Shown here: in pieces, positions 1-8,176 of the stretch
Position numbering within the stretch: the first letter of the stretch is position 1
Layout: every line of letters starts with the position of its first letter
Source: Pseudomonas frederiksbergensis
GTDB lineage: Bacteria > Pseudomonadota > Gammaproteobacteria > Pseudomonadales > Pseudomonadaceae
NCBI RefSeq assembly: GCF_001874645.1
Contig: NZ_CP017886.1
Span: 620,001 to 684,000 of the forward strand
DNA: 64,000 nt
Reading direction: 5' to 3'
Program-made: the position numbers and the translations under genes
Notes under the pieces: generated by a model
Seen by the model: only the letters and a program-made list of their open reading frames with translations
Told to the model about the DNA's origin: nothing
The model's database searches: none

Positions 1-314
1 CCCGTAGGGGGGGCGTTGCCAAATCCGGGTCCGTAAGCAGCGAGTTGTCGATAAACCTCGCTCTCGACGCTGGAGCCATTGGCTACTCGTAATCGTCCTG
101 TGGGGCACTGCCCCACAGTGACATCATGCAGGACGACGTTTTCGCGTCCCACTCGCCCGGACATACCTTGTGTCCGGGCATTCGCGTGGCAGACGGTTTG
201 GCGTCACAACGCGCCTGCAAGGTCGCCCTGATCATCCATCCGACTACCGCCTGAAAGGTCGCTGTCTCTGCACACGCGCCCCTTCGCCGGTGGCCTTTTT
301 TCAGGAGGACCGTT
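1..314. other. Intergenic region with two palindromes
   Basis: I see no convincing coding region here; the reading frames on the minus strand are antisense to the methyltransferase or have no family look. Two inverted repeats stand out. Positions 98-118 form a 21-bp perfect palindrome around one central base (CTGTGGGGCA, then C, then the complement). Positions 155-179 form a 9-bp stem (GCCCGGACA) with a 7-base loop. Neither is followed by a T run, so they could be operators or leader structure. A strong ribosome site (CAGGAGGA) sits just before 315. Confidence 0.5.
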
Positions 315-1361
315 ATGGACGAAGCCAAACTGAATGACTTCATGGGCAAACTGATTTCCGACATGGGCGGCGCAGCGATGCTCGCGAACGTGATCCTGGG
401 CGATGAACTCGGTTTGTACCGGGCCATGGCCGACAACCAACCCGTCACCCCCGAAGCGCTGGCCGGCAAGACCGGTTGCAATGCGCGACTGTTGCGCGAA
501 TGGCTCAGCGCCCACGCAGCCTCTGGCTACATGGAACACGTCGACGGGAAATTCCGCCTGCCAGAAGAGCAAGCCCTGGCGCTGGCGGTCGAGGACTCAC
601 CGGTTTATGTCGCAGGCGGCGCCTCGGTGATTGCCTCGTTTTACCATGACAAAGACAAACTGATCGCGGCCATGCGTGGCAATGGTGCCCTTGCCTGGGG
701 TGATCACCATAGCTGCATGTTCAGCGGCACCGAGCGCTTCTTCAGGCCCGGCTACCGCGCACACCTGGTCGGCGAGTGGTTACCCGCACTTGAAGGCGTG
801 GTGGAAAAACTGCAAGCCGGGGCCAAGGTCGCGGATGTCGGCTGCGGCCACGGCGCGTCAACGGTGGTCATGGCCAAAGCCTTTCCGGCCTCGAATTTTG
901 TCGGCTTCGACTATCACGCTCCGTCCATCACCACTGCCACCCTACGCGCTGAAGAAGGTGGCGTGGCCGATCGCGTACGCTTCGTTCAAGGCACTGCGAA
1001 GAACTACCCCGGCAATGACTACGATTTGATCTGCTACTTCGATTGCCTCCACGACATGGGCGACCCGGTGGGTGCAGCCAAACACGCCTATGAGTCGCTC
1101 AAACCCGATGGAACGGTGCTGTTGGTGGAGCCCTATGCCAATGACCAACTCGACGAGAACGCGACCCCGGTAGGACGGCTGTTCTACGCTGCGTCGACGT
1201 TCATCTGCACGCCTAACTCGTTGTCTCAGGAAGTCGGTCTGGGGCTCGGGGCCCAAGCGGGAGAAGCACGGCTGCGGGATGTCTTCACCCAGGCCGGGTT
1301 CAAGCATTTCCGCCGGGCAGCAGAGACGCCGTTCAACCTGATTCTGGAGGCGCGTAAATAA
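315..1361 (+). CDS. Class I SAM-dependent methyltransferase with N-terminal winged helix
   Basis: A 348-residue soluble protein. Residues about 20-90 look like a winged-helix dimerisation domain (PEALAGKTGCNARLLREWL), as in the Rv2258c-like methyltransferases. The SAM-binding motif I is VADVGCGHG at 172-180, and a typical Rossmann methyltransferase fold follows (LICYFDCLHDMGDP near 240; LLVEPYA near 274). The family transfers a methyl group from SAM to a small molecule; the substrate cannot be read from the sequence. The start is set by CAGGAGGA seven bases upstream. It is probably a single-gene unit, convergent with the exporter that follows. Confidence 0.85.
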   Translation: MDEAKLNDFMGKLISDMGGAAMLANVILGDELGLYRAMADNQPVTPEALAGKTGCNARLLREWLSAHAASGYMEHVDGKFRLPEEQALALAVEDSPVYVAGGASVIASFYHDKDKLIAAMRGNGALAWGDHHSCMFSGTERFFRPGYRAHLVGEWLPALEGVVEKLQAGAKVADVGCGHGASTVVMAKAFPASNFVGFDYHAPSITTATLRAEEGGVADRVRFVQGTAKNYPGNDYDLICYFDCLHDMGDPVGAAKHAYESLKPDGTVLLVEPYANDQLDENATPVGRLFYAASTFICTPNSLSQEVGLGLGAQAGEARLRDVFTQAGFKHFRRAAETPFNLILEARK

Positions 1362-1415
1362 TCGCAGGGGCATCCTTCTGGCACGGCGCTGAGAGGGACA
1401 GCGCCATGCCGGGGA

Positions 1416-2201
1416 TCAAAACGCTAATTTGTAGCCGATAAACACCAGCATGACGGCCAGGCAAGGACGCAAGACACCATCAGATATACGCCCGGATAAA
1501 TGACTGCCCACGTAGATCCCCGGCAATGACCCCATCAGCAGAAAACCCAACAGGTGCCAATCCATATTGCCCATGCTCGCGTGACCCAATCCCGCCACCA
1601 GGGTCAGCGGTACAGCGTGGGCGATTTCTGTGCCGACCAGGCGTTTGGTCGCCAGAAACGGGTACAGGATAAACAGCGCCACAGTCCCCAGTGCGCCGGC
1701 ACCGATGGAGGTCAAAGCGACCATCGCACCGAGTATCGCGCCCGTGACGATGGTCAGCAGGTTCAGGTTCCGGTTACTCAAATGGTAATCGTCGCCCGCA
1801 TGTTTCTGGGCAAACGCCAGCAACTGGCGTTTGAAGAAAATCGCCAGCGCCGTCAGCAACAGCACAACCCCCAGGGCCTGTTTGATAATCGCATTGGTCG
1901 CTTGGGGATCGGTATTGAGGTACTTCAGAAACACCAGGGTCAGAGCGACCGCAGGCACGCTGCCCAGCGTCAGCCAGCCGGTAATTTTCCAGTCAATGTT
2001 CCGGTTCTTTTGATGAACCAGCACACCGCCGGACTTGGTGATCGCGGCGTACAGCAAATCCGTCCCGACGGCGGTGGCTGGATTGATACCGAACCATAGA
2101 AGAATCGGAGTCATCAATGAGCCACCACCCACCCCGGTCATTCCGACAACGAACCCGACAACCAAGCCTGCGACTACAAAACCCAAATTACCGAAGTCCA
2201 T
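1416..2201 (-). CDS. TSUP family membrane exporter (TauE/SafE)
   Basis: A polytopic inner-membrane protein of about 261 residues with the two-repeat architecture of the TSUP (TauE/SafE, DUF81) family. The N-terminal glycine motif GMTGVGGGSLMTPIL is the family signature, and a second repeat carries LTSIGAGALGT. Members move sulfite, sulfoacetate or other small anions; the substrate here is unknown. Two possible starts lie 6 bases apart. The inner one at 2201 is preferred because TAAGG is then 7 bases away; 2207 is the alternative. It is divergent from the amino-acid ABC operon. Confidence 0.85.
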   Translation of the reverse strand: MDFGNLGFVVAGLVVGFVVGMTGVGGGSLMTPILLWFGINPATAVGTDLLYAAITKSGGVLVHQKNRNIDWKITGWLTLGSVPAVALTLVFLKYLNTDPQATNAIIKQALGVVLLLTALAIFFKRQLLAFAQKHAGDDYHLSNRNLNLLTIVTGAILGAMVALTSIGAGALGTVALFILYPFLATKRLVGTEIAHAVPLTLVAGLGHASMGNMDWHLLGFLLMGSLPGIYVGSHLSGRISDGVLRPCLAVMLVFIGYKLAF

Positions 2202-2489
2202 TGCCATACCTTACAAAACCAGCGCGACGACTTAAAAATCTGGCAAGCAGCATAGCGATTTTTCTTATAACTACTTATACCAATATGATCTGACTTTATA
2301 ACCTCTGGCAATCGCGCCATGACCGCCTGGCTGATGCATCAGCCTGTTTTGATATTTTTATTTTCACTAATTTGATTTATGAAATAAAACATGTCATTTA
2401 TACGCTCCATGGACACGCAACCCGTTGCACATCCCCGCCAGACCGGAAGGCATTCACTCCCGAAACACCCTATCCACGGAGTCAACAAT

Positions 2490-3266
2490 ATGAACAAGAC
2501 AGGACTTCTGGCTGCTCTGGCGTTTTGCGCCGTCAGCACCCTGGCCCACGCCGACGAAGACAGTCTGCGTATCGGTATCGAAGCCGCCTACCCGCCGTTC
2601 TCCTTCAAGACCCCGGAAGGCAACATCAGCGGGTTCGACTACGACATCGGCAACGCCTTGTGCGAAGAAATGAAGATCAAATGCCAGTGGGTCATCCAGG
2701 AATTTGACGGGATGATCCCTTCGTTGAAAGTGCGCAAGATCGATGCGGTGCTGTCGTCGATGTCGATTACCGACGACCGCCTGAAATCGGTCGACTTCAG
2801 CGAAAAGTACTACCACACCCCCGGCAAGTTCGCGGCGAAGGCCGGCCTGGTGATCAATGACCCGAAGGTCGATCTCAAAGGCAAGAAACTCGGCGTGCAA
2901 CGCTCCTCCACCTATGACCGTTACGCCACCGAGCAACTGGTGTCCGCCGGCGTCGAGGTCGTGCGTTACTCATCGCAAAGTGAAGCCTTCCTGGACCTGG
3001 CGTCGGGGCGACTGGACGCCACCCTCGCCGACATCGTCAACACCAATGAGAGCTTCATCAAAACCCCGGCCGGTAACGGCTTCGCCCTGGTGGGGCCGGA
3101 CATCAATGACCCGAAATACTTCGGCCGAGGCGCGGGGATTGCACTGCGCAAAGGCGATACCGCGAACGCGGCACGCCTGAACACGGCGATTGATGCGATC
3201 CGTGCCAATGGCAAGTACCAGCAGGTAATGGCCAAGTACTTCGCGTTCGATATCTACGGCGAATAA
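2490..3266 (+). CDS. Polar amino-acid ABC transporter, periplasmic binding protein
   Basis: A 258-residue family 3 solute-binding protein of the lysine/arginine/ornithine/histidine type. A Sec signal peptide spans residues 1-21 and ends AHA before DEDSLRIG. The family pattern is clear: EAAYPPFSFKTPEGNISGFD, then DAVLSSMSITDDR. It would capture the substrate in the periplasm and hand it to the two permeases encoded downstream. An upstream in-frame ATG at 2391 gives an implausible N-terminus; the start at 2490 has CACGGAG upstream and a proper signal peptide. It is the first gene of a five-gene operon. Confidence 0.9.
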   Translation: MNKTGLLAALAFCAVSTLAHADEDSLRIGIEAAYPPFSFKTPEGNISGFDYDIGNALCEEMKIKCQWVIQEFDGMIPSLKVRKIDAVLSSMSITDDRLKSVDFSEKYYHTPGKFAAKAGLVINDPKVDLKGKKLGVQRSSTYDRYATEQLVSAGVEVVRYSSQSEAFLDLASGRLDATLADIVNTNESFIKTPAGNGFALVGPDINDPKYFGRGAGIALRKGDTANAARLNTAIDAIRANGKYQQVMAKYFAFDIYGE

Positions 3267-3276
3267 GCCTTTGCAG

Positions 3277-3305
3277 GACGTGGGCGCCGGTCTGGCGCAC
3301 ACGTC
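3277..3305 (+). terminator. Intercistronic hairpin, possible attenuator
   Basis: A 12-bp stem with one mismatch (GACGTGGGCGCC against GGCGCACACGTC) and a 5-base loop lies between the binding-protein gene and the first permease gene. No U run follows. In amino-acid ABC operons such a structure often gives more binding protein than permease, by partial termination or by protecting the upstream mRNA. That role is inferred. Confidence 0.5.
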
Positions 3306-3358
3306 ATTTACTTGCTGCTCCCGCGCGCCTGCCGGCGTTTTGGGTGAGGAACTTCATC

Positions 3359-4048
3359 ATGCTTCACGGCTACGGATCGAGCATTCTCGATGGCGCCTGG
3401 CTGTCGATCAATCTGGCTCTGAGCTCCATGGCACTGGCCATTACCCTGGGTCTGATCGGCGCGGCGTTTCGCCTGTCACCGCTCAAATGGTTGTCGACAC
3501 TGGGCGAAGGCTACACAACGGTCATTCGCGGCATCCCCGACCTGGTACTGATTCTGCTGATTTTCTACGGCGGCCAGGACCTGGTGAACCGCATCGCCCT
3601 CGGGCTCGGTTACACCCACTACATCGACATCAACCCGTTTGTGGCGGGTGTCTGCACCATGGGCTTCATCTTCGGCGCCTACCTCTCGGAAACCTTTCGC
3701 GGCGCCTTCATGGCCATTCCGCAAGGTCAGGGTGAAGCCGGGGCGGCCTACGGCATGAGCAGCGCCCAGGTGTTCTGGCGGATTCTGGTGCCGCAGATGA
3801 TTCGCTTCGCGATTCCCGGCTTCACCAACAACTGGCTGGTGTTGACCAAATCCACTGCGTTGATATCGGTGATTGGTCTGCAGGACATGATGTTCAAAGC
3901 CAAGAACGCCGCCGACGCGACCCATGAACCCTTTACGTTTTTCCTCGCGGTGGCGGCGCTGTATCTGGTGCTGACCAGCGTCTCGTTACTGGTGCTGCGC
4001 GCACTGGAAAAACACTACTCGGTCGGCATCAAAGCCGCCGATCTGTGA
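3359..4048 (+). CDS. Polar amino-acid ABC transporter permease (HisQ type)
   Basis: A 229-residue inner-membrane permease of the His/Glu/Gln/Arg/opine three-TM family with several hydrophobic segments. The cytoplasmic EAA loop that contacts the ATPase is visible (GEAGAAYGMSSAQVFWRILV). The N-terminal motif GSSILDGAWLSINLALSSM is typical of HisQ/OccQ. The ATG at 3359 is chosen because TGAGGA lies 8 bases upstream; a GTG at 3344 would put that ribosome site inside the gene. It pairs with the next gene, so the transporter has two different permease subunits. Confidence 0.9.
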   Translation: MLHGYGSSILDGAWLSINLALSSMALAITLGLIGAAFRLSPLKWLSTLGEGYTTVIRGIPDLVLILLIFYGGQDLVNRIALGLGYTHYIDINPFVAGVCTMGFIFGAYLSETFRGAFMAIPQGQGEAGAAYGMSSAQVFWRILVPQMIRFAIPGFTNNWLVLTKSTALISVIGLQDMMFKAKNAADATHEPFTFFLAVAALYLVLTSVSLLVLRALEKHYSVGIKAADL

Positions 4049-4065
4049 GTGGGAGCGAACCGACC

Positions 4066-4761
4066 ATGCTCGACTACACCCTGATCTGGGAAAACCTGCC
4101 GCTGTATTTCAGTGGCGCGTTACTGACCCTAAAAGTACTGCTGATTTCCCTGGCCTTTGGCCTGATGCTGGCCATTCCGCTGGCGTTGATGCGCGTCTCC
4201 CGCTCGCCGCTGATCAACTTTCCGGCCTGGCTCTACACCTACGCCATCCGCGGCACGCCGATGCTGGTGCAGTTGTTTTTGATCTATTACGGCCTGGCGC
4301 AGTTCGAAGCGGTACGCCAAAGCGTGCTCTGGCCGTATCTGTCCAGTGCAACCTTTTGCGCCTGCCTGGCCTTTGCGATCAACACCAGTGCCTACAGCGC
4401 AGAGCTGCTGGCCGGCAGCCTGAAGTCCACACCCAGCGGCGAGATCGAAGCCGCCAAGGCGATGGGCATGTCACGCCTGACCCTGTACCGCCGCATTCTG
4501 CTGCCCTCGGCCCTGCGCCGTGCATTGCCGCAATACAGCAACGAAGTGCTGATGATGCTGCAGACCACCAGCCTGGCGTCGATCGTCACCCTGGTCGACA
4601 TCACCGGTGCGGCGCGCACGGTCAGCGCACGGTTTTACCTGCCGTTCGAAGCGTTCATCACCGCCGGCCTGATCTACCTGGCCCTGACCTTCATTCTCGT
4701 GCGCCTGTTCAAACTCGCCGAACGCCACTGGCTGGCGTACCTGGCCCCACGCAAGCATTAA
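4066..4761 (+). CDS. Polar amino-acid ABC transporter permease (HisM type)
   Basis: A 231-residue partner permease of the HisM/OccM type. The N-terminus is LDYTLIWENLPLYFSGALLT, and the EAA loop is EIEAAKAMGMSRLTLYRRIL. TYAIRGTPMLVQLFLIYYG is the family's conserved transmembrane motif. GGGAGCG about 7 bases upstream supports the ATG at 4066; a GTG at 4045 overlapping the previous stop is the alternative. The gene starts 18 bases after the HisQ-type gene and is translated from the same message. Confidence 0.9.
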   Translation: MLDYTLIWENLPLYFSGALLTLKVLLISLAFGLMLAIPLALMRVSRSPLINFPAWLYTYAIRGTPMLVQLFLIYYGLAQFEAVRQSVLWPYLSSATFCACLAFAINTSAYSAELLAGSLKSTPSGEIEAAKAMGMSRLTLYRRILLPSALRRALPQYSNEVLMMLQTTSLASIVTLVDITGAARTVSARFYLPFEAFITAGLIYLALTFILVRLFKLAERHWLAYLAPRKH

Positions 4762-4770
4762 GGAAATCCC

Positions 4771-5883
4771 ATGGAGCACATTCACTACGTTTTGCCCTGG
4801 AGCGCCTGCGGCACTGAACGCACGCTGTCGCTGTTTCGATTTGGCAGCGGTTCGCGCAAGGCGTACATCCAGGCGTCCTTGCACGCCGACGAACTGCCTG
4901 GCATGCGCGTCGCCGTCGAACTCAAGCGCCGTCTGCGGGAGCTGGAATCACAAGGCCGCTTGACCGGCGTGATCGAACTGGTGCCGATGGCCAACCCGAT
5001 CGGTATCGGGCAAATGTTCCAGGCCACCCATCAGGGGCGCTTCGAATTCAACAGCGGCAAGAACTTCAACCGTGACTTCCCGGAGCTGGCCGAAGCCGTG
5101 GCCGTGCACCTGAAGGGCCAGTTGGGCGAGGATGCCGACGCCAACGTGGCGCTGATCCGTCGCGCCATGATCGAGGTCATTGCCGACATGCCGCAGGCCA
5201 ACTCGGAACTCGACGGCCTGCGCCGCCTGCTGTTGCAGCACGCCTGCGATGCCGATGTGGTGCTGGACCTGCACTGCGACTTCGAGTCGATCATGTTGCT
5301 GTATGCCCTCCCGCAAAACTGGCCGCGCCTGCGTTCACTGGCTGCACGCCTGGGCGCCGAAGCCGTTCTGTTGGCCGAGGACGCCGGCGGCAATGCCTTC
5401 GATGAAGCCTGCGCGATTCCCTGGCTGCGCCTGGCCGAACTGTTCCCGTTGGCGAACATTCCGCTGGCCTGTGTGGCGACCACCCTCGAACTGCGCGGCA
5501 TGGCCGACACCGAACGCGAACCGTGCATGGCCAGTGCCGAGCAGATCCTCGGCTACCTGGCCGAACAGGGCCTGATCCGTGGCGACTGGCCAGACGCGCC
5601 GGCCACCTGTTGCGATGCGACGCCCTTCGCCGGTGCGCAATACGCCTATGCGCCACACCCCGGCGTGGTGAGTTTTCTACAACCGCTGGGTGCCCGGGTC
5701 ACCGTCGGCGACCCGCTGTTCGAAGTGCTCGATCCGTTGACCGATCGCCACAGCGTGGTAACGGCCAGCACCGACGGCATCCTTTATGCCCGCGAACGTC
5801 TGCGCTTTGCCCAACCCGGGTTGTGGCTGGCCAAGGTCGCCGGCAGTACCCCTATTCGCCAGGGTCGCTTGCTCAGCGACTGA
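4771..5883 (+). CDS. Succinylglutamate desuccinylase/aspartoacylase family deacylase
   Basis: A 370-residue M14-like zinc amidohydrolase. Zinc ligands are H38 and E41 (in SLHADELPGMR) and H168 (in VVLDLHCD), with a likely catalytic Glu at 240 (ATTLELRG). NFNRDFPE near 98-105 fits the substrate carboxylate-binding region. The family removes acyl groups from N-acyl amino acids. Its place between permease and ATPase genes, with spacers of 9 and 18 bases, suggests that the imported compound is an N-acylated amino acid or a similar conjugate. The C-terminal 80 residues resemble the beta-barrel domain of this family. Confidence 0.85.
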   Translation: MEHIHYVLPWSACGTERTLSLFRFGSGSRKAYIQASLHADELPGMRVAVELKRRLRELESQGRLTGVIELVPMANPIGIGQMFQATHQGRFEFNSGKNFNRDFPELAEAVAVHLKGQLGEDADANVALIRRAMIEVIADMPQANSELDGLRRLLLQHACDADVVLDLHCDFESIMLLYALPQNWPRLRSLAARLGAEAVLLAEDAGGNAFDEACAIPWLRLAELFPLANIPLACVATTLELRGMADTEREPCMASAEQILGYLAEQGLIRGDWPDAPATCCDATPFAGAQYAYAPHPGVVSFLQPLGARVTVGDPLFEVLDPLTDRHSVVTASTDGILYARERLRFAQPGLWLAKVAGSTPIRQGRLLSD

Positions 5884-5901
5884 CTCAAGAGAATCGAGAC
5901 C

Positions 5902-6666
5902 ATGAACACACTTGAAATTCAGGATCTGCACAAACGCTACGGCACCCACGAAGTGCTCAAGGGCGTGTCCCTGGAAGCCAAAGCCGGCGACGTGATCAGC
6001 ATCATCGGCTCCAGTGGCTCGGGCAAAAGCACCTTCCTGCGCTGCATCAACCTGCTGGAGCAACCTAACTCAGGCAACATCCTGCTCAATGGCGAGCAAC
6101 TGAAACTGGTCACCAACAAAACCGGCGGGCTCAAGGCGGCAGAACCCAAACAGCTGCAACGTATGCGCTCACGGCTGGCGATGGTGTTTCAGCACTTCAA
6201 CCTCTGGTCGCACATGAGCGCCCTTGAAAACGTCATGGAAGCGCCAGTGCATGTGCTGGGTATGGACAAGAAACTCGCTCGGGAAAAAGCCGAGCACTAT
6301 CTGAACAAGGTCGGCGTGGCCCATCGCATGGGCGCCTATCCGGCGCACATGTCGGGTGGCGAGCAGCAGCGCGTGGCGATTGCTCGCGCGCTGGCGATGG
6401 AGCCGGAAGTGATGTTGTTCGATGAACCGACCTCGGCCCTCGACCCGGAGCTGGTCGGCGAAGTGCTTAAAGTCATGCAGGACCTGGCCCTGGAAGGCCG
6501 GACCATGGTGGTGGTCACTCACGAAATGGGCTTTGCACGGGAGGTGTCGAACCAACTGGTGTTCCTGCACAAAGGTCAGGTCGAAGAGCGTGGCAACCCG
6601 CGTGAAGTGCTCGCCAACCCACAGTCCGAACGCCTCCAGCAGTTTCTGGCCGGCAGCCTGAAGTAA
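5902..6666 (+). CDS. Polar amino-acid ABC transporter ATP-binding protein (HisP type)
   Basis: A 254-residue ATPase. Walker A is GSSGSGKST at 36-44, the signature MSGGEQQ is at 150-156, Walker B MLFDEPTSALD at 171-181, and the H-loop His is at 207. The insertion after the second beta strand (NKTGGLKAAEPKQLQRMRS) is typical of HisP/OccP, as is FQHFNLWSHM. It powers import by the two permeases above. It is the last gene of the operon, and a 10-bp stem follows the stop codon. Confidence 0.92.
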   Translation: MNTLEIQDLHKRYGTHEVLKGVSLEAKAGDVISIIGSSGSGKSTFLRCINLLEQPNSGNILLNGEQLKLVTNKTGGLKAAEPKQLQRMRSRLAMVFQHFNLWSHMSALENVMEAPVHVLGMDKKLAREKAEHYLNKVGVAHRMGAYPAHMSGGEQQRVAIARALAMEPEVMLFDEPTSALDPELVGEVLKVMQDLALEGRTMVVVTHEMGFAREVSNQLVFLHKGQVEERGNPREVLANPQSERLQQFLAGSLK

Positions 6667-6673
6667 GCCGCTC

Positions 6674-6709
6674 GCCGACCGTTCTGGGTGCTGCACGCCA
6701 ACGGTCGGC
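6674..6709 (+). terminator. Hairpin at end of ABC operon
   Basis: A perfect 10-bp stem (GCCGACCGTT) with a 16-base loop begins 8 bases after the hisP-type stop codon. It is followed only by TTCGG, so it is either a weak terminator or a 3'-end stabilising hairpin. Confidence 0.5.
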
Positions 6710-6755
6710 TTCGGATACACTGGCACCCATCGGTATCGACACCTCAAAATCACCC

Positions 6756-6852
6756 GTAGGAGCTGCCGCAGGTTCGGGCCGCGTTCGGACGATCTTTTGG
6801 CGTCTGCAAGGACTCCGAAGATCAAAAGATCGCAGCCTGCGGCAGCTCCTAC
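6756..6852. repeat. REPIN, GTAGGAGCTGCCGCAGG type
   Basis: Two REP sequences in inverted orientation. The left one begins GTAGGAGCTGCCGCAGG and the right one ends CCTGCGGCAGCTCCTAC, and the arms also share the GATCTTTTG block. This is a repeat type common in P. fluorescens-group genomes. A second copy is at 25478-25566 and a half copy at 52702-52721. It sits between the ABC operon and the RpiR regulator gene. Confidence 0.85.
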
Positions 6853-6895
6853 AGGTGATCGGACCCAATGTGTAGATACCCTTGCACTCATGTCG

Positions 6896-6913
6896 GGGAC
6901 CAGACCTGGTCCC
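6896..6913. promoter_or_regulatory. Perfect inverted repeat before the rpiR-type gene
   Basis: GGGACCAG and CTGGTCCC flank a 2-base centre, an 18-bp near-continuous dyad. It ends 30 bases before the preferred start codon of the RpiR-type regulator, so it could be an autoregulatory operator. RpiR proteins bind inverted repeats, but no second copy was seen near the ABC operon promoter. Confidence 0.4.
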
Positions 6914-6943
6914 TTCCAACCTCCAGCGGATGTTGAGCCGGTT

Positions 6944-7852
6944 ATGCCTACTCCTTCGAAAAACACCACGGTCTACGCCGCGCCGGTCATGCGCAAACTC
7001 GCAGAAATTCTTGCCGACTTGCAGCCGTCGCTGCGCAAGGTCGCGGACTTTATCCTGCGTCACCCGCTGAAGGCTGCCACCCTGACCATCGAAGAAATGG
7101 CCTTTGAGACCGCCACCTCGCCGGCGGCGGTCAACCGTCTGGCCAAGGCGTTGGACCTGGGGGGCTACAGCGGCATGAAAGCCGAGCTGGTGGCGACCTT
7201 GCAGCAGATGGTGTCCCCGGTGGACAAGCTGCGCAACGAATTGGCGCACCGCCCCGGTGGTGCGTTCGGTCTGCATGAGCAAATCCAGAGCGCCACCAGC
7301 AACCTCGGCACCGCCGGCACCAACAATCACCCCGACACCTTCGAAGCCGTGGTCACCTGCCTGATCGAGGCGCGCAAAATCTACATCCTCGGGTTTGGCA
7401 ACAGCGTCTACATGGCAGGTCTCGCGGCCTCGACACTGATGCCTTTCTGCGCCGATGCCACGGCGATCAGCATGGAAGGCGGCAACGAAAACGCCGCCTA
7501 TCGACTGGCTGCGATTACCGATCAGGACGTGCTGCTGGCGATCTCGCTGCCGCGTTATTCCCTCGATACCCTGCAACTGTCGCGCTTTGCCTTTGAGCGT
7601 GGCGCGACCGTGCTGGCGATCACCGACTCACCCGCCTCGCCCTTGACTCACATTGCCCAGCATGTGCTGTTTGCGCCGGCCGATCACCCGGTGCTGACCA
7701 GTTCCAACATCGCCGTTCTGGCGTTGATCGAAGGCTTGGTCGCCGGCGTGATGGCGCGCAACAAAGAGGCCGTCAAGCTGGCGACCGAGCTCACCGAAAG
7801 CGTGATGAATTACCTGCACATTCCCGGCAGCAGCAAAACCTCGAAAAAATGA
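6944..7852 (+). CDS. MurR/RpiR family transcriptional regulator
   Basis: A 302-residue regulator with an N-terminal RpiR helix-turn-helix domain (about residues 15-85: TIEEMAFETATSPAAVNRLAKAL) and a C-terminal SIS sugar-isomerase-like domain (ILGFGNSVYMAGLAAST; later DQDVLLAISLPRY). SIS domains bind phosphorylated sugars or related effectors. The gene lies downstream of the amino-acid ABC operon on the same strand but behind a REPIN, so it probably has its own promoter and may control that operon. The start is uncertain: ATG at 6944 is taken, and an in-frame ATG at 6890 would add 18 residues and place the inverted repeat inside the gene. Confidence 0.85.
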   Translation: MPTPSKNTTVYAAPVMRKLAEILADLQPSLRKVADFILRHPLKAATLTIEEMAFETATSPAAVNRLAKALDLGGYSGMKAELVATLQQMVSPVDKLRNELAHRPGGAFGLHEQIQSATSNLGTAGTNNHPDTFEAVVTCLIEARKIYILGFGNSVYMAGLAASTLMPFCADATAISMEGGNENAAYRLAAITDQDVLLAISLPRYSLDTLQLSRFAFERGATVLAITDSPASPLTHIAQHVLFAPADHPVLTSSNIAVLALIEGLVAGVMARNKEAVKLATELTESVMNYLHIPGSSKTSKK

Positions 7853-7861
7853 GGCTGCGCT

Positions 7862-8176
7862 TCACAGCCACCCGCGCAGCAGGAAAAAGAACCCCATGCT
7901 CAGCAGCATGCTGATCAAGGTGCTGCGGGTGTAGAGCACCAGGCCGATGGCGACCAGAGAACTGATCAGGTACGGATTGTCGTACTGCAGGTTCAGTTGA
8001 TGGTCGGGCATGAATACGATCGGCCCGCAGATCGCGGTGAGCATGCCCGGCACCGCAAATCCGAGAAATTGCCGTGCGTTGCTGCTCAAGCGCACTGGCA
8101 ACCGTGGCTCAAGGAACACATAGCGGTTGAGGAACACCAGCAAGCCCATTCCGAAAATAACCGCCCAGACCATCAT
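7862..8176 (-). CDS. azlD: AzlD family branched-chain amino-acid exporter subunit
   Basis: A 104-residue membrane protein with four hydrophobic stretches, of the AzlD/YgaH family. It contains the usual GMLLVFLNRYVF N-terminal region and ends in two short hydrophobic helices (LISMLLSMGFFFLLRGWL). With AzlC it forms a two-subunit exporter of branched-chain amino acids. The start codon overlaps the AzlC stop by 4 bases, so the two are translationally coupled. It converges on the rpiR-type gene. Confidence 0.85.
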   Translation of the reverse strand: MMVWAVIFGMGLLVFLNRYVFLEPRLPVRLSSNARQFLGFAVPGMLTAICGPIVFMPDHQLNLQYDNPYLISSLVAIGLVLYTRSTLISMLLSMGFFFLLRGWL

